Shown here: positions 1 through 10,059 of the stretch, piece by piece
Layout of the letters: every line of letters begins with the position of its first letter
Numbering within the stretch: the first letter of the stretch is position 1
NCBI GenBank assembly: GCA_963678675.1
Contig: OY783191.1
Span: forward strand, 20,029,111-20,093,110
Direction: 5' to 3'
Source of the DNA: Xiphydria camelus
Taxonomy: Eukaryota; Arthropoda; Insecta; Hymenoptera; Xiphydriidae
DNA: 64,000 bases
Notes under the pieces: generated by a model
What the model saw: only the letters and a program-made list of their open reading frames with translations
Told to the model about the DNA's origin: nothing
The model's database searches: none
Position numbers and translations under genes: made by a program

Positions 1-411
1 ACCAAAAATATGCAAGTGGACCCTCAAATCTTCATAGAAAAATTCCGAGAGCACATACGCCAACTTCGCTCCACGCCAACGTCCCATCACACCAAGTCGA
101 AACTCTTCGTCCTGAAGGACATCTACACCAGCTCCCACGTGTTCAGACGGATTGACTCAGTAAGAAAGCCTCTTGAACCGCCTTACTCAGGACCGCATAA
201 AGTCATCCGACGAATTGATGACCGATTATTCGTCATCGACATCGATGGAAAAGAGAAAACTATCTCGGTTGACGCGCTGAAACCCGCCTACACCACTCTG
301 GAGGATACCATGGAAACTCCAGCATCCCGGCCAACCGCACCGCTACGTACATATTCCAACGCCGCGGCGACGAAAGTTTCGTTCTGCTCTCTTCCCAGAG
401 AATATCACTAG
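1..411 (+). pseudogene. Gypsy-like retrotransposon Pol, C-terminal end of integrase (partial)
   Basis: This reading frame is open from the window edge and stops at 409-411, so only the last ~136 residues of a polyprotein are present. The middle holds a GPY/F-type module (PPYSGPHKVIRR, then VDALKPAY), the chromatin/DNA-contacting tail found after the integrase core in Ty3/gypsy elements. That core and the reverse transcriptase would lie to the left of the window. A purine-rich tract (gggagggag) and a TGT...ACA short LTR follow directly, the expected order at the 3' end of a gypsy element. The frame is undamaged here, but completeness cannot be judged. A BEL/Pao element is less likely because of the GPY/F signature. 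Confidence 0.75.
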
Positions 412-423
412 GGAGGGAGTGGA

Positions 424-547
424 TGTGGCGGCTCGATGAGCCTCACCGTCGTTCCGCCAGAGGCGTCCCGATCGCCTCGAGCGGTGCAGATCATAGCGAC
501 GCTCCTAACCTCGTTATCTTTCAATAAACTCAAGCCTGTTTGTTACA
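424..547 (+). mobile_element. Probable 3' LTR of the gypsy-like element
   Basis: The segment begins TGTGGCGGC after a polypurine tract and ends GTTTGTTACA, with an AATAAA signal near 523. At 124 bp it is short for an LTR, and the 5' LTR is outside the window, so the boundaries rest on TG...CA and the tract alone. Sequence of a different origin (Mutator-like) starts immediately after it. Confidence 0.5.
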
Positions 548-1831
548 TTGTCCAGTTCTAGCATTGGAGGATTCGTACGCCGAATCCCCAAAGATCTTGG
601 TCGAGAAGCGAGGTTTTACTTCGCGTATGGGGATTGTGTCTGTGATTGGAAAATACACGAATAAAGTCCTAGACGTTGCTGTGAAGTCAAGCTTTTGCAA
701 AGCTTGTTTGTTTTGGAAAGGAAAAGAGAACACTGTCGAGTACGAGGCATGGTTTGCGACGCACGAATCGGAGTGTAACGTCAATCACGAAGGCAGCACG
801 GGAAAAATGGAAGTTGACGGTATCATCGAAATTTTCAAGCGATCTGAGGAAGTGCATAGCGCAAAATACGGATTTTTTATATAGGAGACGGTGACACAAA
901 GACGTTTAAAATGTTGTTAGAAGCCAAGCCTTATGGTGACGATTTTATCGTTAAAAAAAAGGAATGTGTTTTACATGTAAAAAAACGCGTTTATAAAAGG
1001 GGAAACGAAGCGAGAAAAAGGTTGGTTCAATTGAAAAAAGCGAAAAAACAAATTGAAGACAAACAAATTGAGAGTAAACCCAAAAAAAGGAACTCGTTCG
1101 AGTACTTCAAAAGCCGAAAATACTACAACACAAAAACCTGCTGACGTACCTAAAAAAGCGCAATTGACACTGAAATTGCTGACAAATCTTTCCGAATATT
1201 ATGGTTTAGCAGTTCGTCGAAACTCCGATTCCGTGGAAAATATGAGGAAGGCAATATGGGCGACTTTTTACCACAAAAGTTCAACTAATGCAAATCCCCA
1301 GCATCAGTATTGCCCTTCGGGAGGAGATTTGTGGTGCGAATGGCGTAAAGCTGAGGCCAGTGGATTTCGGGAAAAATATTCCCATCCACCCCAGCGCTCG
1401 ATGATGATGTATACGAGGTTCTGAAGCTAATTTACGATGATTTAACCACAGACGATTTGTTGAAAAGATGTACGGGCGCCAACACGCAGAATAACAATGA
1501 GAGCTTCAATCATTGCGTGTGGCAACTCGCTCCTAAGCACATTTTCTGTGGAAAACAAACCGTAGAAATCGCTACTTACTGTGCAGCTTGTACATTTAAT
1601 GAAGGGTACGATGCGATTTTTAAAATCATGGAGACAATGGGGTGCACCATAGGACCGGTAGCGGCAGACTTCGCTGCGAAGTACAGGGTGGAGCGCATAG
1701 CAACCGCGGAACGGCGAAGCTCTCTGGACAGCAAAGAAGCTAGAACAGCTCGTCGACAGGAAATGTCTGCAGAAAATCAGGAGTTCGAGGAAGCCGAAGG
1801 GATATTGTATGGATCTGGCATCGCCGATTGA
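548..1831 (+). pseudogene. Mutator-like transposase, frameshifted remnant
   Basis: Three to four overlapping frames together give most of a Mutator-like transposase of the insect/hydra type (Pfam 'Mutator' family). Visible landmarks are EKRGFTSRMGIVSVIG, GKMEVDGIIEIFKRS, YIGDGDTKTFK, an AIWATFYHKSS block and TQNNNESFNHCVWQ. The frame shifts in a T-run near 875, again near 1060-1080, and near 1420. The first part (540-884) holds the catalytic-core start, the segment 885-1144 the GDGD motif, and 1457-1831 the C-terminal part. The N-terminal zinc-finger region is missing. It is dead as a gene. It abuts the gypsy LTR, so one truncated the other. Confidence 0.7.
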
Positions 1832-1984
1832 TCGTAAGTAAACGATTTATCTGAAAATTCCTGACTTCAAACTTTAAACGCGTTATTCTCGGAATGATGT
1901 TTTTCAAAACGGTGTCTGCTGCCGAGAGAAGAGTTTTCAAGCTATCGATTTCAAATTTTGACAGAACATTCTTCTTATCATTCT

Positions 1985-2118
1985 CTATCGTCCTATGGAA
2001 GCTTTTTTTTTAAACTTCCTATTTTTTTTCACGAAAAACTGTCCAAAAAGAAGCCAAATTCGATGTTTTCTTCAAATCGCAGCCATTTTGTCAAAAAAAA
2101 GCCTCCATAGGACGATAG
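1985..2118. repeat. Small inverted repeat, arms about 26 bp
   Basis: CTATCGTCCTATGGAAGC at the left is mirrored by GCCTCCATAGGACGATAG at the right with one mismatch. The centre is AT-rich. No target duplication is evident. The whole 1832-2385 interval has no gene; it is AT-rich trailer of the Mutator remnant and unassigned DNA. Confidence 0.5.
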
Positions 2119-2385
2119 CGGCTTTCCTACAGATTAATAATCTTTTTAAATTTTTGTTTCAGATTAAAATTGAGGCCGGAAAAGTGTACACCGATGAGGA
2201 CCTTTTTTTTTACAAAATTTATGATAATTCATAATAATAATAAACAATTAATAAATCACCTCAAAAAAATAATTTTGTATTCTTCATCGCAGCTTTAATT
2301 TATGAAAAAAAACCCAGACCGATTAGCTTATCCTAATCATGAAAAAAAAATCGCGGAAATCAGTGATTTTTCGGCCGGTCACACT

Positions 2386-2875
2386 GTGATGATCCCTTAA
2401 TTATTGGAGGCGACTTCAACGCGAGGACCGGCCACGAGGGACAACTGGTGACAGAAGAAGACGGAGCTAGAATCGGCAGGGCTTCGAAGGACGGCAAAAG
2501 AAACACAGAAGGTATCCAGTTCATCAGAATGTTAGAGGATAATGGGTGGATGCTGCTAAATGGAAACGTGAAAGGAAATGAAAGGGGAGAGCATACATAC
2601 ATAGGCGGAGCAGGAGCCTCGGTCATACACTACGTGGTCGCAAACAAGAAGGGACTGGACAGAATACAGGACTTCAAAGTGGAAGAAAGAGTGGAGTCAG
2701 ATCACCTTCCATTGGTATGCAGTATCGGAGGACAGATCGGCAGACATGAAGAACGGGACGAGAGAGCCGAGAAGGAGGTGAATGTATGGACGGAGGAAAG
2801 CATAAGCAACTTCAAGGCAGCCATGGAAACCTGGGCCTTCGAGAAGGCGTACGGTAACGAAAAATGGAGCGAATA
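2386..2875 (+). pseudogene. LINE-A endonuclease domain (C-terminal part)
   Basis: The frame reads LIIGGDFNART, then a TYIGGAGASVIHYVV block and RVESDHLPLV. These are the GDFN and SDH motifs of an apurinic-like endonuclease of a non-LTR retrotransposon. The start of the domain (N and E catalytic residues) is absent, so this LINE is 5' truncated near 2386. The C-terminal part of the same element follows at 2948-3774, 7468-8089 and 9182-9940, separated by two later insertions. The frame ends in a stop at 2874-2876, and the reading continues in another frame, so the copy is dead. The clade (jockey/R1-like versus another EN-type clade) is not settled by eye. Confidence 0.75.
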
Positions 2876-2947
2876 GAAAGAGGCAATACATAAAAGTATG
2901 GAGAAGAAAAAACTAAAGAGTTCCAAGAAGAGGATCGGAGAGAAGAG

Positions 2948-3774
2948 GTGTACAAAGGGATGGACAAGGACTGGAAATACAACAGAGGACTAAGGGAAAA
3001 CTATATAGCCTGCAGACGGCAGTTCAGAGAGCTATGCAGATCGAAAGAAGAAAGTTGGCAGGAAAGAGAACTGGAAAAGATAAGGGGCATGAAAGAAGGA
3101 AATGAGCTGTGGAAGTACATCAATAGCGGGAGGAAGCAGAGGTCAGAGACATGTACCAACATCAACATGGAGGAATGGAGTAGGTACTTTGCGGAGCTGT
3201 TGGGCGGAGATAAAGAACAACGTAAGGAAGACCGCACAAAGGGAAAACCACTGGAAGCGGAAGATGACATCCCCGAACTGACTACTGAAGAGATCGAGAA
3301 GCAAGTGAGGAAATTGAAGAAGAGGAAAGCTGCGGGACAAGACGGGATTCCGAACGAGGCCTGGAAATTGCTGGAGGGAAATGGGAAAGGAAGATTCCTC
3401 GAAGTTATAAAAGGAGCCTGAAGAGGTGAAGGAACTCCCAAGGATTGGAGAAGAGGAGTAATAACGCCACTACACAAGAAGGGCAGGGTAGATGACGTGA
3501 GAAATTACAGGGGAATTACTCTGCTCGACACAGCATACAAGGTGTACGCAGCAGCGCTGAACGAGAGGCTAAAGAACTTCATCGAATCAGGGAAAACCCT
3601 GCCAGAGGTTCAAGCGGGTTTTCGGAGAGGAAGAGGAACAATGGATAACATCTACGTCTTGCAGCATGCGGTGGAAAATGTACTGGCAAAGAAGGGAGGG
3701 AAACTGTTCGCGTTTTTCGTGGATCTTAGGGCAGCTTTTGACAGTGTCCCGGAAGGTGTTATGGGAAACCATGG
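2948..3774 (+). pseudogene. LINE-A reverse transcriptase, first part
   Basis: This segment carries KRKAAGQDGIPNEAWK (RT block 1 region), NYRGITLLDTAYKVYAAAL, QAGFRRGRGTMDNIYVLQH and FVDLRAAFDSV, in which the first catalytic Asp of the RT (FVDLRAAF) is present. A TGA at 3419-3421 interrupts the frame where TGG would fit (KGA-stop-RGEGTPKDW). A one-base loss near 3753 shifts the frame just before the LINE-B insertion. Removing LINE-B rejoins ETMEEE with RRGVKRGLVERVKELYEE, which fixes the insertion site within a GAA/GAAG run. Confidence 0.8.
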
Positions 3775-3951
3775 AAGAAGAAGAAGAAGAAGAAGAAGCG
3801 TTTATTTTACTCTAGGGCAAACCCTCTAAGAGCACACAAGGAAGTACATTTTAAAGTAAATAACTAGCAATAAGTAAGTCATAGTAACATGAGCAACAAT
3901 AAGTAAATAAGTAAGGTACAAAAATAAAGTAAATAACTAAGTAAGTAACTA

Positions 3952-4390
3952 AAACAGTAACTATAACGGTAAGAATAAAAAATAAGAAATAAACAAATAT
4001 AAGAACTAAACAAATAAAGAAATAATAATGATAACGAGTAAATAAAGTTAATAACTAACAATAAAAGCATCAGATAGAAACATCAGCAAAATGACTATCT
4101 ATAGGCGGTGCGAAGATGTAAGCGACAGCGGTAAAAATTTAGCTACACGATAAAATTGGCTAAGGAGTTTGGTAACTGAAACAGTAACTATAATGGTAAG
4201 AATAAAAATAAGAAATAAACAAATATAAGAAATAAACAAATAAAGAAATAATAATGATAACGCGAGTAAACGTTGGACAAATAAAAACATCAGATAAAAA
4301 CATCAGCAAAATGACTATCTATATAGGCGGTGCGAAGATATAAGCGGCAGCGGTAAAAATTAGCTACACGATAAAATTGGCTAGGGAGTG
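3952..4390 (-). repeat. Tandem duplication in the LINE-B 3' UTR (2 x about 215 bp)
   Basis: Copy 1 (about 3952-4168) and copy 2 (about 4179-4390) share AACAGTAACTATAA, a run of AAATAAACAAATA-type AT-rich sequence, ACTATCTATAGGCGGTGCGA and GCTACACGATAAAATTGGCTA. The copies differ by scattered substitutions and small indels, so the duplication is old or was present in the source element. No coding potential. Confidence 0.8.
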
Positions 4391-4497
4391 GATAAATGGG
4401 AACATCCGCAATAGAATTATCTGTACATACTATACATACCATACATAATGAAACTTAACATCAGTAATAATTAGACAATAGGCAGTTTGTCTAGACC

Positions 4498-6459
4498 TCA
4501 GACCTCGGACAACAGCCAGTGAAAGAATCTTTTCTTGAATGCGGGGAGAGATATCGACTCGCTAATGTCGTCCGGGAGCGAGTTCCAAAGAGTGGGAGCA
4601 GCGACAGAAAAAGATTTTAGGAAGACCGTGGTGCGGCAAACGGGGACGTGCAGGTTGGTGGCAGGCTCACGTGTGTCGTGGAGCCGAAGCACGTTTCTAT
4701 TCTGAAGCAAATCAGCCAGGTATGAGGGCTCTCCAGAGGAGCGAACGGAGAAGAGCAGAGAGCCGGTGAAATATGTTAGCCTCCTCTTATAGTCCAGCCA
4801 GTGAAGGCTACGACGATAAGGTGTAATGTGCTCATCACGACGAACGCCCAGAATGAAGCGGATGCAAGTGTTCATAGCCCTCTGGACCCTAGTGATCTGC
4901 TCATTGGTAATGTCCCCGAATAACGCACCACAGTAATCCATGTGCGGGAAGACGAGAGCCGTTACCAGCTTCCTCCGAAGGTGAACCGGCAGGAAATCGC
5001 CATTTCTCTTTAGCTGGAAGAGCGAGGCATTCATACGCCTAACAACCTCAGAGAAATGGTCATTCCAGGATAGTGTCCTGCTCAATTGGACTCCGAGGCT
5101 CCTCATCGTCTGAGAGTAGGGGACAGCCACGCCACCGACCATAACCTTGGGAAGCGTTTCGTAGTCAACGGAGTTGATATATCTACTCGTGCCGAAGATT
5201 ATGACGTTTGTTTTCGAAGCGTTAAGTGTGAGAGAGTTGGCGGAAGCCCAGGCGAGCACCGAGGAGGCGTCTAGGCTGACAAGTTGAATAGCCTCAGCCA
5301 GTTTAGCCGGGGAGCAGTGAAGGTACATTTGGAGATCGTCGGCATATAGTATGATCAGGCAATGACGGAGGACCAGCGGGAGATCGCGCACGTAAATAGA
5401 GTAGAGTAGCGGTCCCAGGACCGAGCCTTGCGGAACACCCGAAGTGACTGCGCCCCAGCTAGAGGTTGCACCATTGTTGTCTAACACGGCCTGAAAGCGG
5501 TTGGTGAGATAATCGCGGAACCAGTGGAGCAAGGAGAGCGAGCAGCCCAATCTCTCAAGCGCAGTCAGGAGGGTGCTATGCGATATGGAGTCAAAGGCCT
5601 TAGAGAAATTAAACATCACAAGAACGGTAAGCATTCTGCGATCCATGGCAGACCGGATGCCGTCAGCAACTTTGACCAGCGCGGTTTGGGTGCTAAAATT
5701 CTTGCGAAAGCCAGACTGTCCAGGGTCAAACAGGTTATTATCCGTCATGTGTTGAGCTAGTTGTTCATACACGATCCGTTCGAGAACCTTAGAAAGGGCT
5801 GGCAGTATCGATATGAGCCTGTAGTCTGTCACGTGCGCAGGTGTCCTAACCTTGGGGATAGGCCTAATGAGAGCGAGTTTCCACTGGGAGGGGAAGACTG
5901 AATTAATGATAGAGTGGTTGAATACAGATAAGATAGCAGGGAATATTACGTTCATGGATCTGCGCAACAGGTTGAGCCCCAGTCCGTCCGCACCAATGGC
6001 AGGTGATTTTAATTGACGGAGGACACGGGACAGGCATTCTGGAGTGATTGGTGAGAGGTAGAAGCGGGAGGGATCAAAAGGGACTGTAGTAAGATCAAGG
6101 TCAGGAAGAGGAACGGACAGTGTGAAGTAAGAGAGAAAGTTATCATTGAGCTCCTCAGTGGAAAGCGCAGGAGACTCGGAAGTCTTCTTCTCGCCGGCAG
6201 CCCCGAGATGCCTGAGATCAGCCCAAATGTCACGGGCCTGACGTTGTACACCAAGTCTTTCATTGAAATAGGCTATTTTAGCGGACCTTACCCTAGCTTG
6301 CACTACATTCCGCGGGGCCTTGAACTCAGTATGAAAATATGGGAGCCGCGTCCTCAAGAAAACACGCCGTTTCCTGTCTCGTTCACGCATGAGTTCTAAG
6401 CTCGGGAGAGATCCACGGAGCTGGCTTGCACTTGAAGGTGACGACATTGACCGGCGCAT
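4498..6459 (-). CDS. LINE-B reverse transcriptase ORF (653 aa, nearly intact)
   Basis: A long open frame encodes RNA-dependent DNA polymerase used for target-primed reverse transcription. Landmarks in order are SPAIGADGLGLNLLRRSM near residue 155, IRPIPKVRTPAHVTDYRLIS, GQSGFRKNFSTQTALVKVAD, VMFNFSKAFDSISH (catalytic Asp replaced by Asn in the first block, F-N-FSKAFD), SGVPQGSVLGPLLYSIYV, and YADDLQMY (intact YADD catalytic pair). A thumb/C-terminal region follows and ends with SVAAPTLWNSLPDDIS. The upstream endonuclease lies in a different frame (break near 6390), so the listed Met is not the natural start. The Asp-to-Asn change and the frame break argue that this copy is inactive. Confidence 0.85.
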   Translation of the reverse strand: MRRSMSSPSSASQLRGSLPSLELMRERDRKRRVFLRTRLPYFHTEFKAPRNVVQARVRSAKIAYFNERLGVQRQARDIWADLRHLGAAGEKKTSESPALSTEELNDNFLSYFTLSVPLPDLDLTTVPFDPSRFYLSPITPECLSRVLRQLKSPAIGADGLGLNLLRRSMNVIFPAILSVFNHSIINSVFPSQWKLALIRPIPKVRTPAHVTDYRLISILPALSKVLERIVYEQLAQHMTDNNLFDPGQSGFRKNFSTQTALVKVADGIRSAMDRRMLTVLVMFNFSKAFDSISHSTLLTALERLGCSLSLLHWFRDYLTNRFQAVLDNNGATSSWGAVTSGVPQGSVLGPLLYSIYVRDLPLVLRHCLIILYADDLQMYLHCSPAKLAEAIQLVSLDASSVLAWASANSLTLNASKTNVIIFGTSRYINSVDYETLPKVMVGGVAVPYSQTMRSLGVQLSRTLSWNDHFSEVVRRMNASLFQLKRNGDFLPVHLRRKLVTALVFPHMDYCGALFGDITNEQITRVQRAMNTCIRFILGVRRDEHITPYRRSLHWLDYKRRLTYFTGSLLFSVRSSGEPSYLADLLQNRNVLRLHDTREPATNLHVPVCRTTVFLKSFSVAAPTLWNSLPDDISESISLPAFKKRFFHWLLSEV

Positions 6460-7318
6460 GCACGTTCATGGTCTCCGTTACGGCGCGTATAAAATGATGG
6501 ACCATGTTGTCGATGGCTGGTGAAGCGACAAGGGCCGCCCAATCATAAGTCCGCAAATCGGAGAGATAATTGTCGTCATTAAATCGGCGGTAATCCCGGA
6601 TCGTGAGAGTTCTGGGAGGTACCCGAGGGACCCTGTTGGATAGCTCAACATAAATGAAGTCATGCGCTGATAGAAAGGGAACAGGGTGCTGTCCTGAGGA
6701 TACTATATTCGAGGTTTTGTCGACAATACACAAATCGAGCCACGTGTGAGAAGTGGCAGTATGATGTGTGGATCTGTAGGGCACCAGTGCTAGGTTATTG
6801 GTGTAAATGAAATTCTTTAAATAGGAGGCGTCAAAGGAATTCCCGAGGAGATTGGCATTGAAGTCACCAAGAATAGTAACGTGTATGTAATTGGCGAGAA
6901 GGACAGAGAGAGTGTGTTCGAGGTCAGAGAGAAAACCAATCTTCGGCGGTCTGTAGACGACACATAAAAGAAGTCGAGGCTGTCCCCTGTCGAGGCTGTC
7001 CCCTAGCGGTTATCTCAGCGAAGAGAAACTCCGGGCGTCCCAGAGTGAGAGGATCGGAGGAGGCAAGCAACTTACTACTTAAAGAACAATGCACATAAAG
7101 CCCCACGACGCCTCCACCGTTCCCAACTCGATCCCGGCGCAAAAGGTAAAATCCAGGGAGAGATACGGCGGAGTCCGTCACGTGGGGTTTGAGCCATGTC
7201 TCTGAGATTGCAATAATATGATAAAAATTAGAAGAGAAGTAGTCACGGAAAGCATCGATGTGGTGGAGAATAGACTGAGCATTGACGTGGCAGATGCGGA
7301 GATGATTCAGATGATCAC
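6390..7318 (-). pseudogene. LINE-B endonuclease domain, frameshifted
   Basis: Read on the minus strand, the segment shows RICHVNAQSILHH, then AIISETWLK-type sequence (IIAISETWL, catalytic Glu), GRPEFLFAEI, ILGDFNANLLGNSF, HTWLDLCIVD and SAHDFIYVEL. These match the ordered motifs of an AP-like endonuclease. The frame breaks at a 16-bp direct duplication around 6974-7005 (GTCGAGGCTGTCCCCT twice) and again near 6390 before the RT. The domain joins the RT at 4498-6459 to form what was one ORF. No N-terminal ORF1 (gag-like) is present. Confidence 0.8.
6974..7005. repeat. 16-bp tandem duplication disrupting LINE-B endonuclease
   Basis: GTCGAGGCTGTCCCCT occurs twice back to back, with an extra base beyond a multiple of three. 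It explains the switch of reading frame between the upstream and downstream endonuclease segments. It looks like a slippage or repair event private to this copy. Confidence 0.75.
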
Positions 7319-7467
7319 TGGCGGGAGTTGTCAGAGGTGGGAGGTCTCAGGAGGGGGCGATCTTGACGAAGCCTGAAAAGCCGTGGAAGGTACGACTGAG
7401 CGTGTACCGGCAGGGGAATGGCCAGGCCCCGACACGAGAGACGCGGACGACACGGAAGGCGCGGAAA

Positions 7468-8089
7468 GAAGAGGAGTGAAGAGAGGGCTGGTGGAGAGGG
7501 TGAAGGAACTGTATGAGGAAACAAGCAACGTTGTAAGAGTGGAAGGAAGAGTATCGGAGGTCTTTTGGACGAACGAGGGAGTTAGACAAGGCTGTCCTTT
7601 GAGCCCGACGCTGTTTGCCATCCTCATCTCGGACATGGAGGAAGAGCTGAAGAAAGATCAAGAAGGAGGTATAGTTATTGGAAAGGGAAAGTTCTGGTCA
7701 CTGGCGTACGCGGACGATGTAGTTCTAGTGACGGATAGGGAGGAAGAGCTAAAAGGAATGATAAAAAGATTAGAAAGATACTGGGATAGGAAGAAGCTAG
7801 AATTGAATGTAGAGAAGTCGAAGGTGATAGTCTTTAGATATGGTGAGGGCAGAACTAGGAAAAGGAAATGGGATTGGAAAGGAAATTGCGTAGAGGAGGT
7901 AGATGAATTTAAATACCCAGGCTATATTTTTAAGAAAAATGGGAAAAATACAGAGCAGATTAGAGAACTAGCGAGGAAAGGTAATATAGCGGCGAAACAA
8001 GTATGAGGGATAGGAGAGAGATTGTTTAGAGACGATTTCATGAGAAGGATGAAGTTGTTCGATTACTTAGTTAATGGAGTAATATCTTA
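7468..8089 (+). pseudogene. LINE-A reverse transcriptase, catalytic part
   Basis: The frame resumes with RRGVKRGLVERVKELYEE and continues through EGVRQGCPLSPTLFAILISD and SLAYADDVVLVTDREEEL. It contains the YADD catalytic pair of a reverse transcriptase and the LNVEKSKVIVF block that follows it. A stop at 8004-8006 (KQV-stop) ends the frame shortly before the Harbinger-type insertion at 8090. Removing that insertion plus one TTA continues NGVISYGAETWGW, so this part and 9182-9827 were one gene. Confidence 0.85.
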
Positions 8090-9178
8090 AGGCCCGTATC
8101 CATTTGTAACAGATGACTCGTAACGTAACACCGAACATGTTACGTTACGTCTAGTGGAGACGGAATTCTGTTGCATGTTATCCGTAACCAATTTGACACG
8201 CGTAACCGTTACAAGCCGAACCACCACTTGTCGGTTTTTAGCCATCGCATCAAAGGACTGCTACGTTACGCGCGGCGACTAGTTGGGACGAGTGCATGGG
8301 TATCGTGTACCTTTGCCTGTTGCATTTGAGATTTAGGGCGCCCGCCTAACCTTCTGCGCTGAAATTGATTCACGAAATCTCTAGTCTTATCTATAAATCG
8401 ATAGTCAAATTGAATTAAGTAGAAATTCAAAATCAGTGAAATGCATTGTAGTGAATATTTTATATAATCCTTAGCTATTTTTACTGTTTCTTACTTATTT
8501 AAGTCGTTTTGGATTTCAGAAGTAACAATTTTTATTCGCTTGTATAATAAATCATAAGTCGAAATAAGGAATTAAAAGTACACAATATTTTTTCTAGGTA
8601 ATTTTAATTTCGATATCACAGCATATATAGAAACAAATTAAAATAAAATATTATTAATAATTTTTTTTATTTTGTTTTCGATTCTTTTTTGTTGTTTTTA
8701 AACATATTTTTTATCTTTATTCTTTGTCTTTTACATATGCATTTTTTATAATTATTAATTATTATTACTCACTTATCTCTATCGTCTTCCTTATCAGTAT
8801 TATTTTCAATTGTATCATTCGCCCCATTATAGTCTAAATATGTAGGCATTGCGAGCAATGTTACAAGATTTAAACTGTTCAAAATATATTCATACAATCG
8901 TTCGTAACACTTTATTAGCGAAAACTTGCAAAAACGTTCACTATAGAAGACTAAATAGTTCTTTTCTTGTAATACACTTCGGAGCTTGCATGGAATCGTC
9001 TCGACTACCTTGAAAGGAAACGAGTGGAAGTCGTGGCGTTGTGTCGTAACCTCGTTCGGTTACGTTACGGGATGATTGACACGGCCAAAACTTCCGGAGC
9101 GAACCGTATCATCTTGCAACGAGCCGTAACATGTTCGGTGTTACGTTACGGGTCATCTGTACAAATGGATACGCGCCT
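8090..9178. mobile_element. Non-autonomous Harbinger-type DNA transposon (1089 bp, TTA target duplication)
   Basis: The left end AGGCCCGTATCCATTTGTA is mirrored at the right end as TACAAATGGATACGCGCCT. The terminal repeat runs about 55 bp, including CGTAACGTAACACCGAAC. TTA occurs on both sides (8087-8089 and 9179-9181), and deleting the element plus one TTA restores the LINE-A frame. The 3-bp TTA duplication is the signature of the PIF/Harbinger superfamily. The interior is AT-rich and has no transposase-like ORF, so the element depends on a partner elsewhere. Confidence 0.85.
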
Positions 9179-9181
9179 TTA

Positions 9182-9940
9182 CGGAGCGGAAACTTGGGGC
9201 TGGGAAGAGAAAGCGGAATTAGAGAGAACTCAGGTAAAATATATTAAATGGACACTAGGATTGGACCGCTGCACACCAGATTATATAGCTTTGGAGGAAA
9301 CAAAAAGACAAAAACTTAGGATTAGACTTGGATGGAGAGCGGTGAACTTTGAAACAGCGGTAGAGGGGGCGGAAGGAAGAACGCTAGTCAAAGAATGTAT
9401 AAAGGAGAAGAAGTCGAGAAGTGAGAGAACAAGGAGTATGATATGCAGAGAGAATTATATGAAAAGATGTAGTTTCAGCCAGGAAGGATTCGACAAATTG
9501 AGAAGAGGTAGAGGAGACGCGAATGAGGTTTTAAAGAACGCGGATATCGACGTGCAATTGCAAGTGCAGTATAATAAAACACAGAGAGCTAAATATAACG
9601 ATAGGTACAAGGGCCTAGCAATGAGCGGGTTGCCGCAGTACCTTAGGTATAATGGAGAGAGAGGAAGCCAGAAATTAATTGCAAAAGTTAGGTGCGGAAA
9701 TTTGGAGGAAGGGAATAGGTACTGGAGGGAGGACAGGGACAGACTCTGTGTTTGTTGTGTGAGAAAGCGGCCGGCTCGTTGGAGCATTATATGGATGAAT
9801 GTGAGACTCTGGAGAGAACGGAGTTAAAGAAAGAGGAGATCTTAGGTGAGGGGGCGTCAAGCAAGAAGGTGGGATGGCTAAGAATGATAGACCTGAGGAA
9901 GAAAGAGAAGGAGAAAGAGAAAATGCGCACAAATGCATGA
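9182..9940 (+). pseudogene. LINE-A C-terminal region
   Basis: The frame opens with YGAETWGWEEKAELERTQ and continues through TPDYIALEETKRQKLRIRLG, a C-terminal region typical of this insect LINE group. A cysteine-rich stretch (DRLCVCCVRK in one frame, then EKAAGSLEHYMDECETLERT in the next) is split by a frameshift near 9755. In intact relatives these Cys/His residues form a nucleic-acid-binding knuckle. The frame ends at 9938-9940, about 70 bp before the 3' tail repeat. Confidence 0.75.
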
Positions 9941-10012
9941 GACAGAGGAGTGAGCGAAATTAGAAATGTAAAACCAAGTCCTTTTCAAAGCCAGCTGGCT
10001 GAAAATAAATAA

Positions 10013-10013
<1 letters not shown>

Positions 10014-10058
<45 letters not shown>
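10014..10058 (+). repeat. (TCTA)n tail of LINE-A
   Basis: About eleven tetranucleotide units follow GAAAATAAATAAATC. A microsatellite directly after the 3' UTR, in place of poly(A), marks the 3' terminus of many insect non-LTR elements. Copia sequence begins at 10060, which suggests that LINE-A inserted next to or into the copia element. Confidence 0.8.
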
Positions 10059-10059
10059 A

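Larger units (their letters stand above)
3775..7467 (-). mobile_element. LINE-B, non-LTR retrotransposon nested in LINE-A
   Basis: About 3.7 kb in opposite orientation interrupts the LINE-A reverse transcriptase. Its 3' end (low coordinates) finishes in a (CTT)n tail, seen on the + strand as GAAGAAGAAG at 3775-3795. GGAAGAAG on the left and GGAAAGAAG on the right look like a short target duplication. It is 5' truncated inside or just before the endonuclease. The RT carries the typical C-terminal segment with RTTVFLKSFSVAAPTLWNSL, which resembles the CR1/L2/Rex-like group. It must be younger than LINE-A. Confidence 0.8.

Noticed and set aside
3497..3829. Arginine-rich tail of the LINE-A frame (GRRRRRRRS)
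   Set aside because: It is the GAAGAAG microsatellite tail of LINE-B read in the wrong frame after the insertion point.
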